Shown: positions 1 through 7,268 of the stretch, in pieces
Layout of the letters: the number at the start of each line of letters is the position of its first letter
How positions within the stretch are numbered: position 1 is the first letter of the stretch
Source: RGIG3102 sp964369915
Lineage (GTDB): Bacteria; Bacillota; Clostridia; Oscillospirales; Ruminococcaceae
NCBI GenBank assembly: GCA_964369915.1
Contig: CAYJGG010000057.1
Span: 1-11,391 of the forward strand
Length of the DNA: 11,391 nucleotides
Direction: 5' to 3'
Program-made: the position numbers and the translations under genes
The notes under the pieces: model-generated
What the model was told of the DNA's origin: nothing
Seen by the model: the letters and a program-made list of their open reading frames with translations, nothing else
The model's database searches: none

Positions 1-30
1 AACACAGAAAACTACAGTAATGTAAAGATT

Positions 31-57
31 AGTTATATTCTCTTTGAGAATATAACT
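31..57. repeat. Perfect 12-bp inverted repeat upstream of tadA
   Basis: AGTTATATTCTC (31-42) and its exact reverse complement (46-57) flank a 3-base spacer. As RNA this would be a 12-bp, AT-rich hairpin ending 26 bases before the tadA start codon. No clear T-run follows on either strand, so it is not a convincing intrinsic terminator. It may be the 3' end of an upstream transcript, an mRNA-stabilising stem or part of the tadA leader. The first bases of the window may hold the tail of an upstream gene (one frame stops at 23-25), but too little is visible to call it. Confidence 0.55.
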
Positions 58-83
58 CTTAATCCTTGAAAGGAATTTTAAAA

Positions 84-527
84 ATGAAGCATCGTGATTA
101 TATGAAAATTGCTTTAAACGAGGCGATTAAAGCAAAAAAATTAGGCGAAGTTCCTGTTGGAGCGGTTATTGTAAAAGATAATGAAGTAATTGCAACTGGT
201 TATAATTTAGTTCAAACAAAAAACAACTCCACATTACACGCTGAAATAGTTGCTATAAATAGAGCTTGCAAAAAGCTTAATTCAAAATGGTTAACCGACT
301 GCACTTTATATGTAACTTTAGAGCCTTGCAGTATGTGTGCTGGTGCAATCGTTCACTCAAGGCTAAAAAGAGTAGTTATAGGGTGCGAAGATTTTAAACA
401 AGGTGCTTTTATGGGCATGTATAATTTATTAAATTACTCTGTTAATCATAAACCTGAAATACTATTTGGTATTTTAGAAGACGAATCACGAAATATATTA
501 AAAGAATTTTTCAAAGACTTAAGATAG
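84..527 (+). CDS. tadA: tRNA-specific adenosine deaminase TadA
   Basis: The 147-residue zinc enzyme converts adenosine 34 to inosine in the anticodon of tRNA-Arg(ACG), which lets one tRNA read CGU, CGC and CGA. The cytidine-deaminase fold signature is complete: H52-A-E54, where His binds zinc and Glu is the proton shuttle, and P81-C82-x-x-C85, whose two cysteines complete the zinc site. Length matches bacterial TadA. A TTG at 66 in the same frame is less likely as the start because the GAAAGGA ribosome binding site (68-74) sits about 9 bases before the ATG at 84. The SRP RNA and dnaX genes often found after tadA in Firmicutes are not seen. No clear terminator follows. The family assignment is very secure; function is from established knowledge. 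Confidence 0.96.
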   Translation: MKHRDYMKIALNEAIKAKKLGEVPVGAVIVKDNEVIATGYNLVQTKNNSTLHAEIVAINRACKKLNSKWLTDCTLYVTLEPCSMCAGAIVHSRLKRVVIGCEDFKQGAFMGMYNLLNYSVNHKPEILFGILEDESRNILKEFFKDLR

Positions 528-543
528 TCTATTAAATTATTAT

Positions 544-553
544 AAACGCGTTT
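544..553. repeat. Perfect 10-bp palindrome, AAACGCGTTT
   Basis: A perfect 10-bp palindrome with a CGCG core lies in an otherwise AT-rich intergenic stretch, 17 bases after the tadA stop and about 30 bases upstream of the -35 box of the next gene. Without a loop it is better as a DNA-level site than as an RNA hairpin. It could be a protein-binding half-site or chance; nothing identifies a regulator. Confidence 0.3.
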
Positions 554-583
554 TGATTATATAATTAAGTCTAAACAAAAATA

Positions 584-612
584 TTGACGTTTATTGTTGC
601 TTATATTATAAT
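584..612 (+). promoter_or_regulatory. Sigma-A promoter of the GGDEF/EAL gene and its leader
   Basis: TTGACG (584-589) and TATAAT (607-612) are separated by 17 bases, a near-perfect vegetative promoter. Transcription should begin near 618-620, giving a leader of about 95 nt before the ATG at 715. This is much longer than needed for translation and contains the folded element at 634-706. Confidence 0.85.
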
Positions 613-633
613 TATTAATAAAAGAGATTTATT

Positions 634-706
634 TTAAAAGGGGCTAACGATATCAAAAGCCAATATCACCCTTTGATATCCGTGTGTGCGGAAAGCCTTT
701 TAAGGC
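634..706 (+). ncRNA. Candidate structured leader (possible cis-regulatory RNA)
   Basis: Seen directly: an 8-bp closing stem, TTAAAAGG (634-641) with CCTTTTAA (696-703); a 9-bp internal stem, GATATCAAA (649-657) with TTTGATATC (672-680); a possible pseudoknot between GGCT (642-645) and AGCC (658-661) in the internal loop; and a short CCG/CGG hairpin (680-691). Two alternatives compete with the closing stem: GCCT/AGGC (695-706), directly beside the Shine-Dalgarno at 707-711, and AAAGGG (637-642) with CCCTTT (669-674). Mutually exclusive stems beside a ribosome binding site suggest translational control. I do not recognise the conserved cores of the c-di-GMP-I, c-di-GMP-II, ydaO, preQ1, SAM or SRP RNAs. 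The regulatory role and any ligand are inference. Confidence 0.5.
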
Positions 707-714
707 GGAGGAAT

Positions 715-2790
715 ATGGATTATAATAAAATATCTTTACTTGTTGCAGAATCTGTACAAGATTTAGTTTATTTATCTGATATAGAAACTTATGAATTATA
801 TTATATAAATAAAAAAGCTATTGATGAATTTTCAAAAACAAATAAGGATTTCGTTTGGCAAGGCAGAAAATGTTATGAAGTTTTACAAAATAAAACTGAG
901 CCTTGCGAATTTTGCACGAATAACCTATTAAATATAAAAGATTACTATAGCTGGTCATATTTTAACCCTGTGACAAACAGGCATTATTCACTTCGCGATA
1001 AATTAGTTGAATTAAATGGAAAACTCGTTAGAATAGAAATCGCAACCGATACAACTAAACAATTTTTATTAAATCAAGATTTAAGCAAAAAATTAATCGA
1101 ACAGCAAACTTTAACCGCTTGTATTCAAACACTACACGCAGCTAGTGATACGCAATCTTCCATTTTAAAGCTTTTAGAAATACTAGGTAAATACTATAAT
1201 GCCGAGCGTTGTTATATATTTACTATCTCTGAAGATTTTAAAAAGGTTACTAATGAATTTGAATGGACTGACGGTATTGCTACCCCTTCAAAGGAAGATT
1301 TAACAAATGTTGATATTGCGCCTTTTAAAAGATGGGTAGAAATTTTTAGATACACTGATGAATTAATTGTATCTAATGCTCAAAAAGAAAATTTACCTAG
1401 TGCTGAAATAAAAATGTTAAATAAGTATATTACACAAAATTTAATAGCTGTTCCTTTAAGAGATTTTAAAGGTGATTTATTTGGATTTATTGGAGTAGAT
1501 AATCCAAAGCTATTTAAAAAAGAAACTGCAATTTTTAAAGACCTATCTTTATTTATTTCAAACTTTTTTGATAAAAATCTTTTATTATCAAAACTTAATA
1601 GATTAAGTTTTTACGACACATTTACAGGGCTTCGAAACAGAAATAGCTATCTTGATTTTATGAATAGCTTTAATGATAATCCCCCTGAAACTTTAGGAGT
1701 TATAGTTTTAGATATTAAATCTTTAAGAATCATAAATGATTTAAAAGGATATAGTTATGGCGATAAAATAATTTTAAGGTTATGCCATTTATTAACTCAT
1801 TATTTCGGTGAAAATATTTACAGACTCGGCGGAGATGAATTTGTAGTTATATGCACTAATTTAGAAGAAGAATCTTTTGAAGACCTTGTATTAGACTTTC
1901 AAAACGCAATAAAAGATGAAGAATTTGATTTAAATATGGGGTTTGCTTTTAATAAAAAATATGAAAATTTTCAGCTCCCTGAACATAATGCTAAATCTTT
2001 AAAATCTGGAGCTTATAGTAAAATCCTTCTTAAAAATTTACAAGAAGAATTGAAAAATAATAAATTTGTTGTTTATCTTCAACCTCAAATTAGTTTAAAA
2101 ACAAAAAAAATTGTTGGTGCAGAGGCATTAATAAGAAAATATGATAGTAAAGGTAATATAAAACCTCCTTTCACTTTCCTTCCGTTTTACGAAAAAGAGG
2201 GTATGATTTCTCATATCGATTATTATGTTTTCGAAACTATCTGTAAATTTTTAAACGAAATAAAAGCTGACGGTTACGCTCAAACTCTCAGGCTATCAAT
2301 AAATTTTTCAAGAAGTAGCTTAACAGATGCAGGTATGGTAGGGCGTTTAATAAATTTATGTAATTATTATAATGTATCCCCTACAAATTTTGTTATTGAA
2401 ATAACTGAAACTGTTGCCGGTATAGATGACACTAATTTAATTAATTTAGTTAATGAATTTAATGCAGCTGGATTTTTAGTTTCGCTAGATGATTTCGGCG
2501 CAGGATACTCAAACCTTTCTATTATAACTAAAGCACAATTTGATGAAATAAAAATTGATAAAACAATAATTGATTCTTTTCAAGAAAATGAAAAATCAAA
2601 AACTTTAACAAGATGGGCTATTGATTTATGCAAAACTTTAAAAAATGTTGAAAGTGTAGCTGAGGGAATTGAAACTGAGTATCAATATGAAAATCTAAAA
2701 AAAATTGGATGCGATATAGGGCAAGGATACTATTTTGCAAAGCCTATGTCTATGCAAGAATTTAAATCAAAATATATTTTCAACTTATAA
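715..2790 (+). CDS. PAS-GAF-GGDEF-EAL cyclic-di-GMP signalling protein
   Basis: A 691-residue, apparently soluble protein. In order it has an N-terminal PAS-like sensor (about 1-115) with C53 and a P63-C-x-x-C67 cluster, a GAF-like domain (about 135-290), a GGDEF domain (about 298-435, GGDEF at 372-376) and an EAL domain (about 450-690). The EAL half keeps its metal and catalytic elements: EAL 470-472, the N of NFSRSS, EITET, the DDFGAGYS loop from 592, a KIDK lysine and the AEGIE glutamate, so phosphodiesterase activity is expected. The GGDEF half is intact at the signature but has LR in place of the usual FK before IND, no RxxD inhibitory site and a degenerate end, so its cyclase activity is doubtful. 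The ATG at 715 is chosen over an in-frame ATT further upstream because GGAGG (707-711) lies 3 bases before it. It has its own promoter, leader and terminator. Confidence 0.93.
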   Translation: MDYNKISLLVAESVQDLVYLSDIETYELYYINKKAIDEFSKTNKDFVWQGRKCYEVLQNKTEPCEFCTNNLLNIKDYYSWSYFNPVTNRHYSLRDKLVELNGKLVRIEIATDTTKQFLLNQDLSKKLIEQQTLTACIQTLHAASDTQSSILKLLEILGKYYNAERCYIFTISEDFKKVTNEFEWTDGIATPSKEDLTNVDIAPFKRWVEIFRYTDELIVSNAQKENLPSAEIKMLNKYITQNLIAVPLRDFKGDLFGFIGVDNPKLFKKETAIFKDLSLFISNFFDKNLLLSKLNRLSFYDTFTGLRNRNSYLDFMNSFNDNPPETLGVIVLDIKSLRIINDLKGYSYGDKIILRLCHLLTHYFGENIYRLGGDEFVVICTNLEEESFEDLVLDFQNAIKDEEFDLNMGFAFNKKYENFQLPEHNAKSLKSGAYSKILLKNLQEELKNNKFVVYLQPQISLKTKKIVGAEALIRKYDSKGNIKPPFTFLPFYEKEGMISHIDYYVFETICKFLNEIKADGYAQTLRLSINFSRSSLTDAGMVGRLINLCNYYNVSPTNFVIEITETVAGIDDTNLINLVNEFNAAGFLVSLDDFGAGYSNLSIITKAQFDEIKIDKTIIDSFQENEKSKTLTRWAIDLCKTLKNVESVAEGIETEYQYENLKKIGCDIGQGYYFAKPMSMQEFKSKYIFNL

Positions 2791-2798
2791 TTTAAAAG

Positions 2799-2826
2799 TG
2801 CAAAGATAACATCTTTGCATTTTTTT
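2799..2826 (+). terminator. Intrinsic terminator after the GGDEF/EAL gene
   Basis: TGCAAAGAT (2799-2807) pairs perfectly with ATCTTTGCA (2811-2819) across a 3-base loop and is followed by seven T residues. It begins 8 bases after the stop codon and closes the transcription unit. Confidence 0.92.
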
Positions 2827-2917
2827 ATGTCATTTTTTTTTAAAAGTGAATATATTTAATATAAAGGATAGTTTTATTCTAATATAATTATAAGTTTAGA
2901 AAGGGATGTAATTAATT

Positions 2918-4702
2918 ATGCCAACAGGATATTTACAAGTAAAAATCACTACACAGTCTGCACTTCCTGTGCAAGACGCTTTAGTTAAAATTATAGATTC
3001 AAAAACAATGCAAACATTAGAGGAATACACCTCTTATACAGATATAAACGGAAACACACAAAAATTTTCTTTAGAAACAATAAGCCGTTCTTTATCAGAA
3101 AACCCAGATGAAACTGAACTACCTTATAAAAACTATGATATTAAAATTGAAAAAAACGGATTTATATTAGGCGAAATAATTGGAGCGCAAATATTTGAAG
3201 GAGTTTTATCCATTCAAAATATTGATCTACTCCCTCGCCCTGTAAACTATGGCAATAACTATGAAGTTGAGTTATATCAAGGAGAACCTGAACAACTTTA
3301 TGCACCTGAGCCTTTTTTACAAGAAGGTATTGATGGCAGAGTATTGCCAGAGGTTGTTATCCCGGAATTCATCACAGTGCACCTAGGAAAGCCTCAGGAA
3401 GACGCTACCGACGTTAGAGTACCATTTGTAACTTATTTAAAAAGCGTTGCTGCAAGCGAAATTTACCCTACATGGCCAACTGAATCTTTAAAGGCAAATA
3501 TATTAGCTCAATGCACATTTGCATTAAATAGGATTTACACAGAGTGGTATCCAAGTAAAGGATATAATTTTGATATAACCTCTTCAACTAGCTACGACCA
3601 AAAGTATATCCATAATAGAAACACATTTGATTCAACCGATGCAATAGTTGAAGAATTTTTCGATAACTATGTTGCAAAGGATTTTGCAAGAGATCCTTAT
3701 TTTACAGAATACTGCGACGGAAAAATGGTTTCCTGCGATGGTATGAAGCAATGGGGTACATATGATAGAGCAAATGAAGGGCTTGATGCCTTAGAAATAC
3801 TTAGGTTTTATTATGGCGATAATATAGAAATTAGAGAGAGCGATAATATTGCACCAATCCCTGTTTCTTATCCAGGAACAGCTTTAAAAAGAGGCTCTAC
3901 TGGTGATGATGTTAAAATTATTCAATCTCAGTTAAATAGAATAAGCGATAACTATCCAGCTTTAAGAAAACTCACTGTCGACGGAATTTTTGGAGCTAAT
4001 GTTGAGGCTGCTGTAAAAGATTTTCAAGAAGTGTTTAATTTAACTGCAGATGGAATTGTCGGCAAGGCAACTTGGTATAAAATAAGTTATATATACGTGT
4101 CTGTTAAAAAACTTTCACAGCTAACTAGCGAAGGCGAATCTATCCAAGATGGTAGCTATCCTGGCTATGTTATTCAAATTGGAGATAAAGGCACAAATGT
4201 ATTGATTATTCAGTATTACATTAATTTAACCTCAATGTATGTAGGTAGTATTTATTCGCTTGAATTAGACGGTATATTTGGCTCTGGCGTTGAAGAACAG
4301 GTTAAAAACTTCCAAAGATACTTTAATTTATCAGTAGATGGTAAAGTAGGGCCTGTTACTTGGAATAAAATGTTTAGTGTTTATCAAAGTATCATAGAAG
4401 GAACAACAACTCCACCTATAACGCCTCCTACAAGCGATAAATACCCTGGTGTTTTAATCCGTGTTGGTTCTAGTGGAACAAATGTAGTTAAAATCCAAAA
4501 CTGGCTAAATGGCCTATCTGAAGTGTATACAACAATACCTTCTCTGACTGTTGATGGAAAATTCGGTTCTGCCACTCAAAATTCTGTTATCGCTTTCCAA
4601 GGAAGATTTAATTTAGCGCAAGACGGTATTGTTGGGGAGATAACATGGAATAGAATGTATGGCGAATGGCAAAATTTAATTGCAGACGGCTCTATAACTT
4701 AA
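2918..4702 (+). CDS. SpoIID-like protein with three peptidoglycan-binding repeats
   Basis: A 594-residue protein. Residues about 1-100 resemble a carboxypeptidase-regulatory/beta-sandwich domain. Residues about 165-290 contain a SpoIID-type stretch: YLKSVAASE with E181 where SpoIID has its catalytic glutamate, then a WP-x-ESLKA segment. Three PG_binding_1-type repeats follow (about 319-386, 415-482 and 510-577), each running from PG through a DG-x-FG core to a DG-x-VG-x-x-TW end, with a Pro/Thr linker before the third. SpoIID proteins are lytic transglycosylases that trim peptidoglycan in sporulation. There is no signal peptide or membrane segment, which suggests action in the mother cell or after lysis, or non-classical export. 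The AAAGGGA site lies about 12 bases before the ATG. No convincing sigma-A promoter is seen upstream. Domain calls are good; the cellular role is inference. Confidence 0.85.
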   Translation: MPTGYLQVKITTQSALPVQDALVKIIDSKTMQTLEEYTSYTDINGNTQKFSLETISRSLSENPDETELPYKNYDIKIEKNGFILGEIIGAQIFEGVLSIQNIDLLPRPVNYGNNYEVELYQGEPEQLYAPEPFLQEGIDGRVLPEVVIPEFITVHLGKPQEDATDVRVPFVTYLKSVAASEIYPTWPTESLKANILAQCTFALNRIYTEWYPSKGYNFDITSSTSYDQKYIHNRNTFDSTDAIVEEFFDNYVAKDFARDPYFTEYCDGKMVSCDGMKQWGTYDRANEGLDALEILRFYYGDNIEIRESDNIAPIPVSYPGTALKRGSTGDDVKIIQSQLNRISDNYPALRKLTVDGIFGANVEAAVKDFQEVFNLTADGIVGKATWYKISYIYVSVKKLSQLTSEGESIQDGSYPGYVIQIGDKGTNVLIIQYYINLTSMYVGSIYSLELDGIFGSGVEEQVKNFQRYFNLSVDGKVGPVTWNKMFSVYQSIIEGTTTPPITPPTSDKYPGVLIRVGSSGTNVVKIQNWLNGLSEVYTTIPSLTVDGKFGSATQNSVIAFQGRFNLAQDGIVGEITWNRMYGEWQNLIADGSIT

Positions 4703-4830
4703 AGCTATTATATAATAAAAAAAATTTTTAAGTTTAGACACCATTAATTTATCTAGCTAATATCGATTTTATTAAAAAACTAATTAGCACAAGCCATTAA
4801 ATTAAATCCTAATAGCATAAAATAAAAAAA

Positions 4831-4859
4831 CTGCCGCAGAGCTTCTGCGACAGTTTTTT
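4831..4859. terminator. Bidirectional terminator between convergent genes
   Basis: CTGCCGCAGA (4831-4840) pairs with TCTGCGACAG (4844-4853) with one mismatch. A run of six T follows on the plus strand (4854-4859) and seven A precede it (4824-4830), which is a T-run for the minus strand. It lies between the SpoIID-like gene (+) and the Feo genes (-), so it can end both transcripts. Confidence 0.9.
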
Positions 4860-4862
4860 ATT

Positions 4863-5024
4863 TTAATTTTCGTTATTTGAAGGACAGCTTTTTTTAACAG
4901 CTGATGGGCAAGAAGAACTTGAACCACAGCCATGACAACCGCCACCATTTTTCTTTTGTTTAATCATAGATCTAACAGCTAAGCCAACTATTAAAACTAT
5001 AACGCCTAGTACTATAAAATCCAT
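4863..5024 (-). CDS. FeoB-associated Cys-rich membrane protein
   Basis: A 53-residue protein. Residues about 2-19 form one hydrophobic membrane segment (from DFIVLGVIV), followed by a basic stretch (IKQKK) and a Gly/Ser/Cys-rich tail with C30, C33, C39 and C47. This is the layout of the FeoB-associated Cys-rich membrane protein family, found directly after feoB in many Firmicutes. The start is supported by GAGGTG 4-5 bases upstream. It begins 28 bases after the feoB stop on the same strand and ends just before the bidirectional terminator, so it is the last gene of the feoB unit. The cysteines may bind Fe(II) or respond to redox; this is inferred, and the family's mechanism is not well defined. 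Confidence 0.9.
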   Translation of the reverse strand: MDFIVLGVIVLIVGLAVRSMIKQKKNGGGCHGCGSSSSCPSAVKKSCPSNNEN

Positions 5025-5052
5025 ATAGCACCTCACTTTCTAAATCTACTAA

Positions 5053-7080
5053 CTAGTAAATTACTTTTTCTGTGCCAACTTTAGCTAATTTTTCAGCTTT
5101 TTCTTTTTCAGCTTTTGCATTACCTTGCATGAATTTTACAACAACTATACCAATTAATACAGCAACAGCGATTAATCCGCCAACAAAACCAGTACCAACT
5201 GAACCTGTTTGGATTAATGTGCCAACTTGGTAAACGAAGAATGCAATAACATATCCAAGACCAAATTGTAGAGCGATAGCACTCCATAGCCATTTTGAGC
5301 TTTCCATTTCAGCTCTCATAGCACCGATTGCAGCAAAGCAAGGAGGAGTAAATAAGTTGAACATTAAGTAAGCTAAAGCAGCTGATGAAGTTAAGTTCAT
5401 AACTGAAGCAACTTCTGTAACGCCACCAACTAATTCTAACGCATCTGTATCAATAAAGTTTGTGATTGAGTAAACAACAGCTAAAGTACCAACAACGTTT
5501 TCTTTAGCGATAAAGCCTGTTACAGCTGCTGCTGCTAATTGCCAAACGCCAAAACCTAGTGGAACTAATAATATTGCAACTGGGCTTGCTACTGCTGCTA
5601 ATATACTTGTATTTTCTGCACCTTCTGCAACGATATTGAAGCTGAAATCATACATTTGCATAATTTGAACACCAACGTTACAAATAAGGATAATAGTTGT
5701 AGCTTTTTTAATAAATTCCATACCTCTTGAAAGCATAGAAACTGTAGCTTTTTTAACACTTGGAAGTTTGTATTCTGGAAGCTCCATAATAAAATATGCT
5801 TTTTTAAATTTATCACCAGTGATTATTTTAATTAAGTAAGCACCAACTAAGATAATAGCAATACCTGTAAAATACATTAATGTACTAACCCAGCCAGCAC
5901 CTTCAAAGAATACGCCAGCGAATAAAGCAATAACTGGAACTTTCGCACCACAAGGCATAAAAGGAGTTAGCATAGCTGTTGTTCTTCTTTGTTTTTCATC
6001 TTTAATAGTTCTTGTTGCCATAACACCAGGAATAGCACAACCAGTACCAATTACCATAGGAATAATAGATTTACCTGAAAGACCAACGCCTTTAAAGTAT
6101 CTATCCATAACAACTGCAACTCTAGCCATGTATCCACTGTCTTCTAAAAGAGCAAGTAAGAAGAACATAACCATAATTAGTGGTAAGAAGCCTAAAACAG
6201 CACCAACACCACCGATAATACCATCTAGTAATATGGTTTGAAGAATTGGAGATGCACCTTCAACCATTCCAGCAGCAGCATCATATATAGCTCCAATTAA
6301 TGTTTCTAACCAGCCTGAAATCATAGGTCCTACATATGTTTGTGAAACTGTAAATACTACATACATTACTAAAGCAAATACAGGAATACCTAATATTTTA
6401 TTAGCAACGATTTTATCAATACCATCTTGTGAGTTAGCTACATTTGTTTTAACTTCTCTTGTTTCAACAGCTTCAACTATTGAATTTACAAAATCGTATC
6501 TCTTTTTATCACTTTCTGTAACAGCATTTTTATCTGATAAATCAACATCACCTTTGTTAAAAGCAGCTTTTTGAGTAGCACCTTTAACGCTGATAACTGT
6601 TTGAATTAATTCATTTAATCCATTATCTTTATCTTCAGCTGCAACAGTTTCAACAACTGGGCAACCTAGTTTTTCGCTTAATAATTTAACATTAATTACT
6701 GTGTTTTTCTTTGCATTAATATCACTTTTATTTAAAGCAACAACAACTGGAATATTAAGCTCTAATAATTGAGTTGTAAAAAATAAGCTTCTGCTTAAGT
6801 TTGTAGCATCAACTATATTGATAATAGCTTCTGGTTCTTCGTTTTTAACAAACTCACTTGTTATTGTTTCTTCACTCGTAAAAGGTGACATTGAATAAGC
6901 GCCTGGCAGATCGACTGCTCTTAGACCTTCTTCTAAACTGTGAAAAGAACTTTTAATGTCCCCTTCTTTTTTCTCAACTGTAACGCCCGCCCAGTTTCCA
7001 ACATACTCAACTTTACCTGTTATAGCGTTGAACAGCGTTGTTTTACCACTATTAGGGTTACCTGTTAGTGCAATTCTCAT
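5053..7080 (-). CDS. feoB: Ferrous iron transport protein FeoB
   Basis: A 675-residue Fe(II) transporter with a GTPase head and a membrane body. The head has G1 GNPNSGKT (7-14), the switch-I threonine T34, G3 DLPG (57-60) and G4 NKSD (117-120). The membrane part carries the two Gate-type regions and conserved FeoB motifs: GTGCAIPGVMATRT, PFMPCGAKVPV and TPPCFAAIGAMRAE, whose cysteines line the proposed iron path. The protein ends in a Lys/Glu-rich tail. It is somewhat shorter than E. coli FeoB (773). The start at 7080 is preferred over 7104 because an AAGGAG site lies 8 bases before it, giving the canonical MRIALTGNPN start, and because 7104 is close to the predicted transcription start. It has its own promoter, separate from feoA. 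Confidence 0.97.
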   Translation of the reverse strand: MRIALTGNPNSGKTTLFNAITGKVEYVGNWAGVTVEKKEGDIKSSFHSLEEGLRAVDLPGAYSMSPFTSEETITSEFVKNEEPEAIINIVDATNLSRSLFFTTQLLELNIPVVVALNKSDINAKKNTVINVKLLSEKLGCPVVETVAAEDKDNGLNELIQTVISVKGATQKAAFNKGDVDLSDKNAVTESDKKRYDFVNSIVEAVETREVKTNVANSQDGIDKIVANKILGIPVFALVMYVVFTVSQTYVGPMISGWLETLIGAIYDAAAGMVEGASPILQTILLDGIIGGVGAVLGFLPLIMVMFFLLALLEDSGYMARVAVVMDRYFKGVGLSGKSIIPMVIGTGCAIPGVMATRTIKDEKQRRTTAMLTPFMPCGAKVPVIALFAGVFFEGAGWVSTLMYFTGIAIILVGAYLIKIITGDKFKKAYFIMELPEYKLPSVKKATVSMLSRGMEFIKKATTIILICNVGVQIMQMYDFSFNIVAEGAENTSILAAVASPVAILLVPLGFGVWQLAAAAVTGFIAKENVVGTLAVVYSITNFIDTDALELVGGVTEVASVMNLTSSAALAYLMFNLFTPPCFAAIGAMRAEMESSKWLWSAIALQFGLGYVIAFFVYQVGTLIQTGSVGTGFVGGLIAVAVLIGIVVVKFMQGNAKAEKEKAEKLAKVGTEKVIY

Positions 7081-7110
7081 TTTCTCTCTCCTTAAATTAT
7101 ACATACATAC

Positions 7111-7138
7111 ATTATATTTTGATTAAATACCGTTTCAA
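7111..7138 (-). promoter_or_regulatory. Sigma-A promoter of feoB
   Basis: Read on the minus strand, TTGAAA (7138-7133) and TATAAT (7116-7111) are 16 bases apart. Transcription would start near 7104, leaving a leader of about 24 nt with the AAGGAG site. The -35 box lies inside a palindrome (7119-7142). Confidence 0.75.
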
Positions 7139-7142
7139 TCAA
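7119..7142. promoter_or_regulatory. Candidate operator: imperfect palindrome over the feoB -35 box
   Basis: The arms TTGATTnAA (7119-7127) and TTnAATCAA (7134-7142) are inverted around a 6-base centre. The repeat spans the -35 box and most of the spacer of the feoB promoter, a classic repressor position. The arms loosely recall clostridial Rex sites (TTGTTAA type), but the arm sequence and spacing differ, and it is not a good Fur box. The binding protein is unknown. Confidence 0.4.
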
Positions 7143-7182
7143 AAATTTTGTAGCTACTTTAATAATATTTCACTACGCTTTT

Positions 7183-7210
7183 ATAATATTGAGGGGTGCT
7201 TCAATACTAT
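7183..7210 (-). other. Hairpin in the feoA-feoB gap
   Basis: On the minus strand, ATAGTATTGA (7210-7201) pairs with TCAATATTAT (7192-7183), giving 10 bp with one G-U, around a GC-rich 8-base loop (AGCACCCC). It lies 45 bases upstream of the feoB -35 box. Any RNA read through from feoA would form it, but no function is evident. Confidence 0.4.
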
Positions 7211-7237
7211 TCTTACTTAATCGCTAAGGAATGGCCT

Positions 7238-7257
7238 GTTAGTTTTTTACAACTAAC
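7238..7257. repeat. 7-bp inverted repeat GTTAGTT/AACTAAC
   Basis: Exact inverted arms (7238-7244 and 7251-7257) with a 6-base spacer lie between feoA and feoB. The same GTTAGTT heptamer occurs on the minus strand in the feoA leader (7560-7566). It is either an RNA hairpin or a pair of DNA half-sites for one regulator. Confidence 0.4.
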
Positions 7258-7268
7258 TTTATTTATTT

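Noticed and set aside
1..25. C-terminal end of an upstream plus-strand gene
   Set aside because: Stops exist in more than one frame (18-20 and 23-25) and only a few codons are visible, so no gene can be identified.
619..714. Leader as a c-di-GMP-I/II riboswitch or the small SRP RNA that often follows tadA
   Set aside because: The GEMM-I GGCAAACC and CGCAAAGCC cores, the GEMM-II GGAAA and GAUGAAU features, and the SRP GGUCCGGAAGGAAGC loop are not found. The association with c-di-GMP is by neighbour gene only.
2845..2890. Sporulation-sigma or sigma-A promoter before the SpoIID-like gene
   Set aside because: A TATAAT at 2883-2888 has no matching -35, and TGAATA near 2846 lacks a properly spaced -10 for SigE, SigG or SigK; not supportable by eye.
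4384..4575. Minus-strand ORF of 63 codons inside the SpoIID-like gene
   Set aside because: It is antisense to the conserved third peptidoglycan-binding repeat, with no ribosome binding site or recognisable domain; a shadow.
5598..5816. Minus-strand ORF of 72 codons inside feoB in another frame
   Set aside because: It overlaps the conserved membrane part of FeoB and has no plausible start signal; a shadow.
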